Origin: Clostridium sp. CAG:448
GTDB taxonomy: Bacteria > Bacillota > Clostridia > Oscillospirales > CAG-272
Reading direction: 5' to 3'
Assembly: GCA_000433415.1 (NCBI GenBank)
Contig: FR890535.1
Coordinates: 9,055 to 26,337, forward strand
Length of the DNA: 17,283 nucleotides
The translations under genes and the position numbers were made by a program. This document shows, in pieces, positions 14,458 to 17,283 of this stretch (positions are counted from its first letter, which is position 1; every line of letters begins with the position of its first letter). Below the pieces are notes generated by a model, which worked only from the letters and a program-made list of their open reading frames with translations, did not search any database and was not told the origin of the DNA.

Positions 14458-15084
14458 ATGAAATTCAAAGAAAAACAAGAGATAGATATTGTCAGACAGG
14501 CAAAACTGATTTATATTATTTGCGCGGGTATGATGTTTCTTTTGGGAATCGCGCTGCTGCTTTTCCCGGAACAGATCGTAGGGGATCTCCGATGTTACCT
14601 GATTGGAGGGGTCTTCTGCCTGAATGGCGCAGCACGGTTGTTGGGGTATTTTGCAAACGATCTGTACCGGCTTGCCTTCCAGTTTGATTTGGCGTTGGGC
14701 GCGTTGGTCTTGCTTGTGGGAGTGATCCTATTCATATATCCTTCCAATCTTGCGGGATATACCGGACATCTGGTTGCAATCTCCGTGTTGGTGGATGGTC
14801 TGTTCAAGGTTCAGACCGCACTGGACGGAAAAAAATTCGGTATTCACAAGTGGAAGATCATGATTTGCACGGCGGTGCTGACCTGTATACTTGCGTTTGC
14901 AGCGGAGTTGATGATGTGGGGGCAGATGCCCGGTGCGCTTGCGGGGTCCTGGGCTTGGTTTGTGCCGGGTGCGATCCTGATTGTTGACGGTGCGGAAAAC
15001 ATTTGGCACACTTCCTATACGGTTCGGGTGCGTGCAAAGAAGAAAGGCGTCGAGGATAAATACAGCGATCTGTTTTCCAAATGA
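14458..15084 (+). CDS. HdeD-like (DUF308) six-helix membrane protein
   Basis: This 208-residue membrane protein has six predicted transmembrane helices at about 17-36, 43-64, 72-94, 100-119, 132-153 and 157-178, followed by a basic, cytoplasm-type tail. The arrangement of short helices in pairs with small loops, LLLFPEQ after helix 1 and LFIYP after helix 3, matches the DUF308/HdeD family. HdeD of E. coli is linked to acid resistance; the role here is unknown. ATG 14458 has AAGGA 11 bases upstream. Earlier in-frame starts (TTG 14386, ATG 14434) are poorly placed: the first lies inside tetR and the second is one base from its purine site. It is probably co-transcribed with the TetR gene. Confidence 0.85.
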   Translation: MKFKEKQEIDIVRQAKLIYIICAGMMFLLGIALLLFPEQIVGDLRCYLIGGVFCLNGAARLLGYFANDLYRLAFQFDLALGALVLLVGVILFIYPSNLAGYTGHLVAISVLVDGLFKVQTALDGKKFGIHKWKIMICTAVLTCILAFAAELMMWGQMPGALAGSWAWFVPGAILIVDGAENIWHTSYTVRVRAKKKGVEDKYSDLFSK

Positions 15085-15104
15085 ACAGTGCTATATCAAT
15101 GAAT

Positions 15105-15143
15105 AAAAAGCGGGAGAAGTACGAATGACTTCCCCCGCTTTTT
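15105..15143. terminator. Bidirectional terminator between the DUF308 and beta-propeller genes
   Basis: A 16-bp stem with one A-C mismatch (15105-15120 with 15128-15143) encloses a 7-base loop. A5 on the left and T5 on the right allow termination in both directions. Nothing else is seen in the 78 bases between the genes. Confidence 0.92.
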
Positions 15144-15162
15144 GAAACCTATATTTGTTTTT

Positions 15163-16677
15163 TTATTTGTCTTTCTTCTTGCGAAGCATCATGCCTGCCA
15201 TGAGAACAGGAACGAAGATTGCAGATGCAGCGACGATACTACCGCAACCGCTCTTGGAAGAGGAAGTTGCAGTGGTCGTGGAATCCGACTTTGTAGTGGC
15301 AGATGTGGTTACTGCATCGGAACAGTCTACCTTATCGGTGGTATCTGCCTTGGTATCGGAAACGGTGGTTACATCGTTCTCTTTGGTGACATCATCTGTT
15401 GTCTCATTGGCACCATCGTCAGTAGTGATTTCGCTGGGATCCTGCGTAGGAGTACGCATTTTTACAACTTCCTCTGCGGCTTTGGTGGTCAGACCGACGG
15501 CGTACAGATATGCGTCTACAGCTTCACTTTCGGAAACAGTGCCCTGGTCCACAAGATATAGAATATTGTTCTGGATGGTTGCATAAACAAACTGATTGCA
15601 TTCATCCGGTGCTGCGATTGTGGCAAGCTTTGTGCCTTCTTCCACATTCATGACGGTTGCGCAATAACCGGTATTTCCAGGCTTTTTAGCAGTGATGACC
15701 GCATATTCTTCATATACTGCGACCGCATAAGCGCTTTCCATTTCAATCGTATTGAGCATCTGTCCGTCGGGCGAGATCTTGACCAGTCCGTAGGAGAGGT
15801 CTCCGCCGTTCAGTTCGGCTGCGAGGTACACGGTACCGTCAGCAGTGCAGTCCATGTAGTTGGCTTCTTTTACAGTTACGTTGTTGCCCTTGTCAGTGGT
15901 GACGGTCGCGGCGCTGTCCTGGAAGTCCAGGTAGCCGTTCGATCCGAACGTGGAAACCAGCGTCGGGTTCTTCGGGTCTGTGACATCGTACTTGTACAGA
16001 CGGTCAACTTCGTAGTTCACAGCAACATACAGGAAATAGTTGTTGCCGACCTTTACGACATGTACACCGTTCACGCCCATCTTGGTTCCGTCGGAGTCAC
16101 CGGGGGTACCCATGCTGCAAACCTCAATCGGTTCCTCGTTCACTGCTTTCATCTTCTGGTTTTCGTAGTCGACTTCAACAATGTCCAGGTTGACAATGTT
16201 GTAGTTTTGGGCGAAAGCCAGACCGACATAGAGGTATCCGCGGTCGTCAACGGCAAGACCCTTCTGATAGTAATAGTCGCCGTTGCGGTCCTCACGTGCA
16301 TAAGTATCAACCGTTTCACCGCCGTCGGCAAGTTTGATCATGTAAGTTGCGGACGAACTGCCGCCCGGGTTAACGGAGCCGCCGTTCAGGAATCCGGCAA
16401 ACGCATATTTGCCATCCGGGGAAATGGCTACGCCTCTCCAGTTTACAAAGGCAAAACCTTCTATATCGTCGGTCAGATAGTTGTCATTGTCCGGGTAGTA
16501 GTCGCAATTATAGTATGCATTTGCACCGTCCACCGTGATGTCCAACAAAACGGAAAGTTTCAGGTCATTCCAGGATTCGTCCAGTACGCGGTCGGAAATT
16601 TCCGCGCTCACAAAGATCGCTCCCAATCCCGCCAAAAGGCAGAGACAAAGGAGTGCTGATGTCAGTTTTTTCAACAT
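15163..16677 (-). CDS. Secreted beta-propeller protein with Cys-Gly-Ser C-terminal anchor
   Basis: This 504-residue protein has a signal peptide with a likely signal-peptidase-I cut after VSA (residue 25); there is no lipobox at the junction. The body (about 26-395) is a chain of propeller-like blades, shown by AISPDGKYAFAGF, VDDRGYLYVGLA, YLYVAVNY-type strands with RLYKYDVTDPKNPTL, CTADGTVYLAA, and ILYLVDQG. A Thr/Asp/Ser-rich spacer (about 405-474) leads to GCGS (Cys 478), a hydrophobic stretch (481-498) and the tail RKKKDK. This end is like a C-terminal sorting or membrane-anchor signal. A further Cys in the spacer is at 452. Ligand or function is unknown. AGGAGGA lies 7 bases before the ATG. 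A tandem paralogue lies just upstream. Confidence 0.87.
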   Translation of the reverse strand: MLKKLTSALLCLCLLAGLGAIFVSAEISDRVLDESWNDLKLSVLLDITVDGANAYYNCDYYPDNDNYLTDDIEGFAFVNWRGVAISPDGKYAFAGFLNGGSVNPGGSSSATYMIKLADGGETVDTYAREDRNGDYYYQKGLAVDDRGYLYVGLAFAQNYNIVNLDIVEVDYENQKMKAVNEEPIEVCSMGTPGDSDGTKMGVNGVHVVKVGNNYFLYVAVNYEVDRLYKYDVTDPKNPTLVSTFGSNGYLDFQDSAATVTTDKGNNVTVKEANYMDCTADGTVYLAAELNGGDLSYGLVKISPDGQMLNTIEMESAYAVAVYEEYAVITAKKPGNTGYCATVMNVEEGTKLATIAAPDECNQFVYATIQNNILYLVDQGTVSESEAVDAYLYAVGLTTKAAEEVVKMRTPTQDPSEITTDDGANETTDDVTKENDVTTVSDTKADTTDKVDCSDAVTTSATTKSDSTTTATSSSKSGCGSIVAASAIFVPVLMAGMMLRKKKDK

Positions 16678-16721
16678 AATAAAATCCTCCTCAGGTTTGA
16701 TTCCAAATGAAATCTTACAAT

Positions 16722-16750
16722 ATTATAACAAAGCACACTCAAAATATCAA
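16722..16750 (-). promoter_or_regulatory. Promoter of the 504-residue beta-propeller gene
   Basis: On the minus strand TTGATA (16750 to 16745) and TATAAT (16727 to 16722) are 17 bases apart; TGT before TATAAT makes it an extended -10. The gene can thus be transcribed independently of the paralogue upstream. Confidence 0.85.
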
Positions 16751-16849
16751 TCGGCATAAGTGCCAATAATGAGTTCTGAATTTATGCATGTTGTACAATT
16801 CGGCCCGCCATATTTTACACACTCCGCCGGATACCGACAGCATGTCCGA

Positions 16850-17283
16850 TCATTTCCTGTCCGTTTTTCTTTTCGTTCGGGCATAAAACAGCGCGGAAAA
16901 GAGAAACATCCCCATAGGCAGGTAGGACAGACGGGAACCGCACCCGCCACCTGCATCGGTTGTGTCCGGAGCTGTTGCGGCAGGGTTTGTTTGGAATATG
17001 TTTCCCGGATCGGTTGTGCATTCGGTCGTATGTTCGGATATGGCGAGACTGCCGGGTTCCGGTGACAGAGTTGCGGTATCAGGCACTGTCGTGTTCGGGT
17101 CTGCCGTGGCGGATCCGACGCTCTCTTCGCTTGTGGTGTCCGCCTCGCACCCGAGAAGGGCAATGAGCCCGGCATGGGCAGACGGAGTTAGACCGGCGGC
17201 ATACAGGTGAGAAGCGGTACGGTCGGTTCCGCTGTCTACCAGGTAAAGAACATCGTTTTTGACGGTCACATAGGAAATCGCCC
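16850..17283 (-). CDS. Paralogous secreted beta-propeller protein, C-terminal part (5' end outside window)
   Basis: The frame is open to the window edge, so the gene begins beyond 17283; the GTG at 17269 is internal. The visible residues AISYVTVKNDVLYLVDSGT align with FVYATIQNNILYLVDQGT of the downstream 504-residue protein, and LYAAGLT with LYAVGLT. They belong to the last propeller blade. A Thr/Ser/Pro-rich spacer follows, then GGGCGS, a hydrophobic stretch and the basic tail ARTKRKTDRK, again like its neighbour. A Cys lies 26 residues before the motif Cys in both proteins, although the spacers are otherwise dissimilar. No clear terminator was found in the 172 bases before the next gene, so some read-through is possible, though that gene has its own promoter. 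Confidence 0.85.
   Translation of the reverse strand, partial: AISYVTVKNDVLYLVDSGTDRTASHLYAAGLTPSAHAGLIALLGCEADTTSEESVGSATADPNTTVPDTATLSPEPGSLAISEHTTECTTDPGNIFQTNPAATAPDTTDAGGGCGSRLSYLPMGMFLFSALFYARTKRKTDRK

Noticed and set aside
16060..16659. 199-residue + strand frame antisense to the beta-propeller gene
   Set aside because: It has no plausible start signals and no domain; the minus-strand gene explains the region fully.
16753..16849. Terminator after the truncated beta-propeller paralogue
   Set aside because: I looked for a GC-rich stem with a T run on the minus strand and found none that is convincing.
1..17283. CRISPR arrays, tRNA or rRNA genes, insertion sequences, phage genes
   Set aside because: No regularly spaced repeats, cloverleaf-like segments, transposase or phage proteins were recognised on either strand.

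Overview
The window looks like chromosomal DNA of a low-to-mid-GC Gram-positive bacterium of the class Clostridia, probably an uncultured gut lineage. This is an inference from three things: strong AGGAGG-type ribosome sites with TTGACA/TATAAT promoters, lipoproteins with a lipobox followed by long Thr/Glu-rich linkers, and large CotH-kinase and DUF4091 surface proteins. No rRNA, tRNA, CRISPR array, insertion sequence or phage gene was seen.

Region 1 (1-4507, + strand) is a tightly packed metabolic operon: the end of a class II fumarase (fumC), an NAD(P)-malic enzyme, then proB, proA and proC. Genes abut or overlap throughout. Fumarase and malic enzyme together carry fumarate to pyruvate; ProB, ProA and ProC together carry glutamate to proline. 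A 25-bp perfect hairpin at 4525-4581 ends the operon and also ends the convergent gene.

Region 2 (4598-5335, - strand) is an SH3-domain lipoprotein. A 402-bp divergent intergenic region separates it from region 3 and holds both promoters and several inverted repeats.

Region 3 (5738-12225, + strand) is a pair of very large lipoproteins. The first joins a lamin-tail domain, a chitobiase-like domain, a CotH kinase domain and a seven-repeat RCC1-like propeller. The second is a DUF4091/GH123-like glycoside hydrolase with beta-sandwich domains. They are probably co-transcribed. The lipoprotein at 12293-13531 (- strand, GLUG/beta-helix type) faces them across a shared bidirectional terminator.

Region 4 (13532-15084, + strand) carries a TetR-family regulator, apparently starting at TTG, and an HdeD-like (DUF308) six-helix membrane protein, likely one operon.

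Region 5 (15163-17283, - strand) holds two tandem paralogues of a secreted beta-propeller protein; the second is cut by the window edge. Both end in Gly-Cys-Gly-Ser, a hydrophobic stretch and a basic tail, which resembles a C-terminal cell-surface sorting signal. A second Cys lies exactly 26 residues before the motif Cys in both.

The second half of the window is therefore a cluster of exported, surface-anchored proteins with shared linker style, while the first half is housekeeping metabolism. The most interesting points are the CotH-RCC1 fusion and its hydrolase partner, the CGS-type C-terminus, and complementary sequences in the leaders of the two divergent lipoprotein genes.
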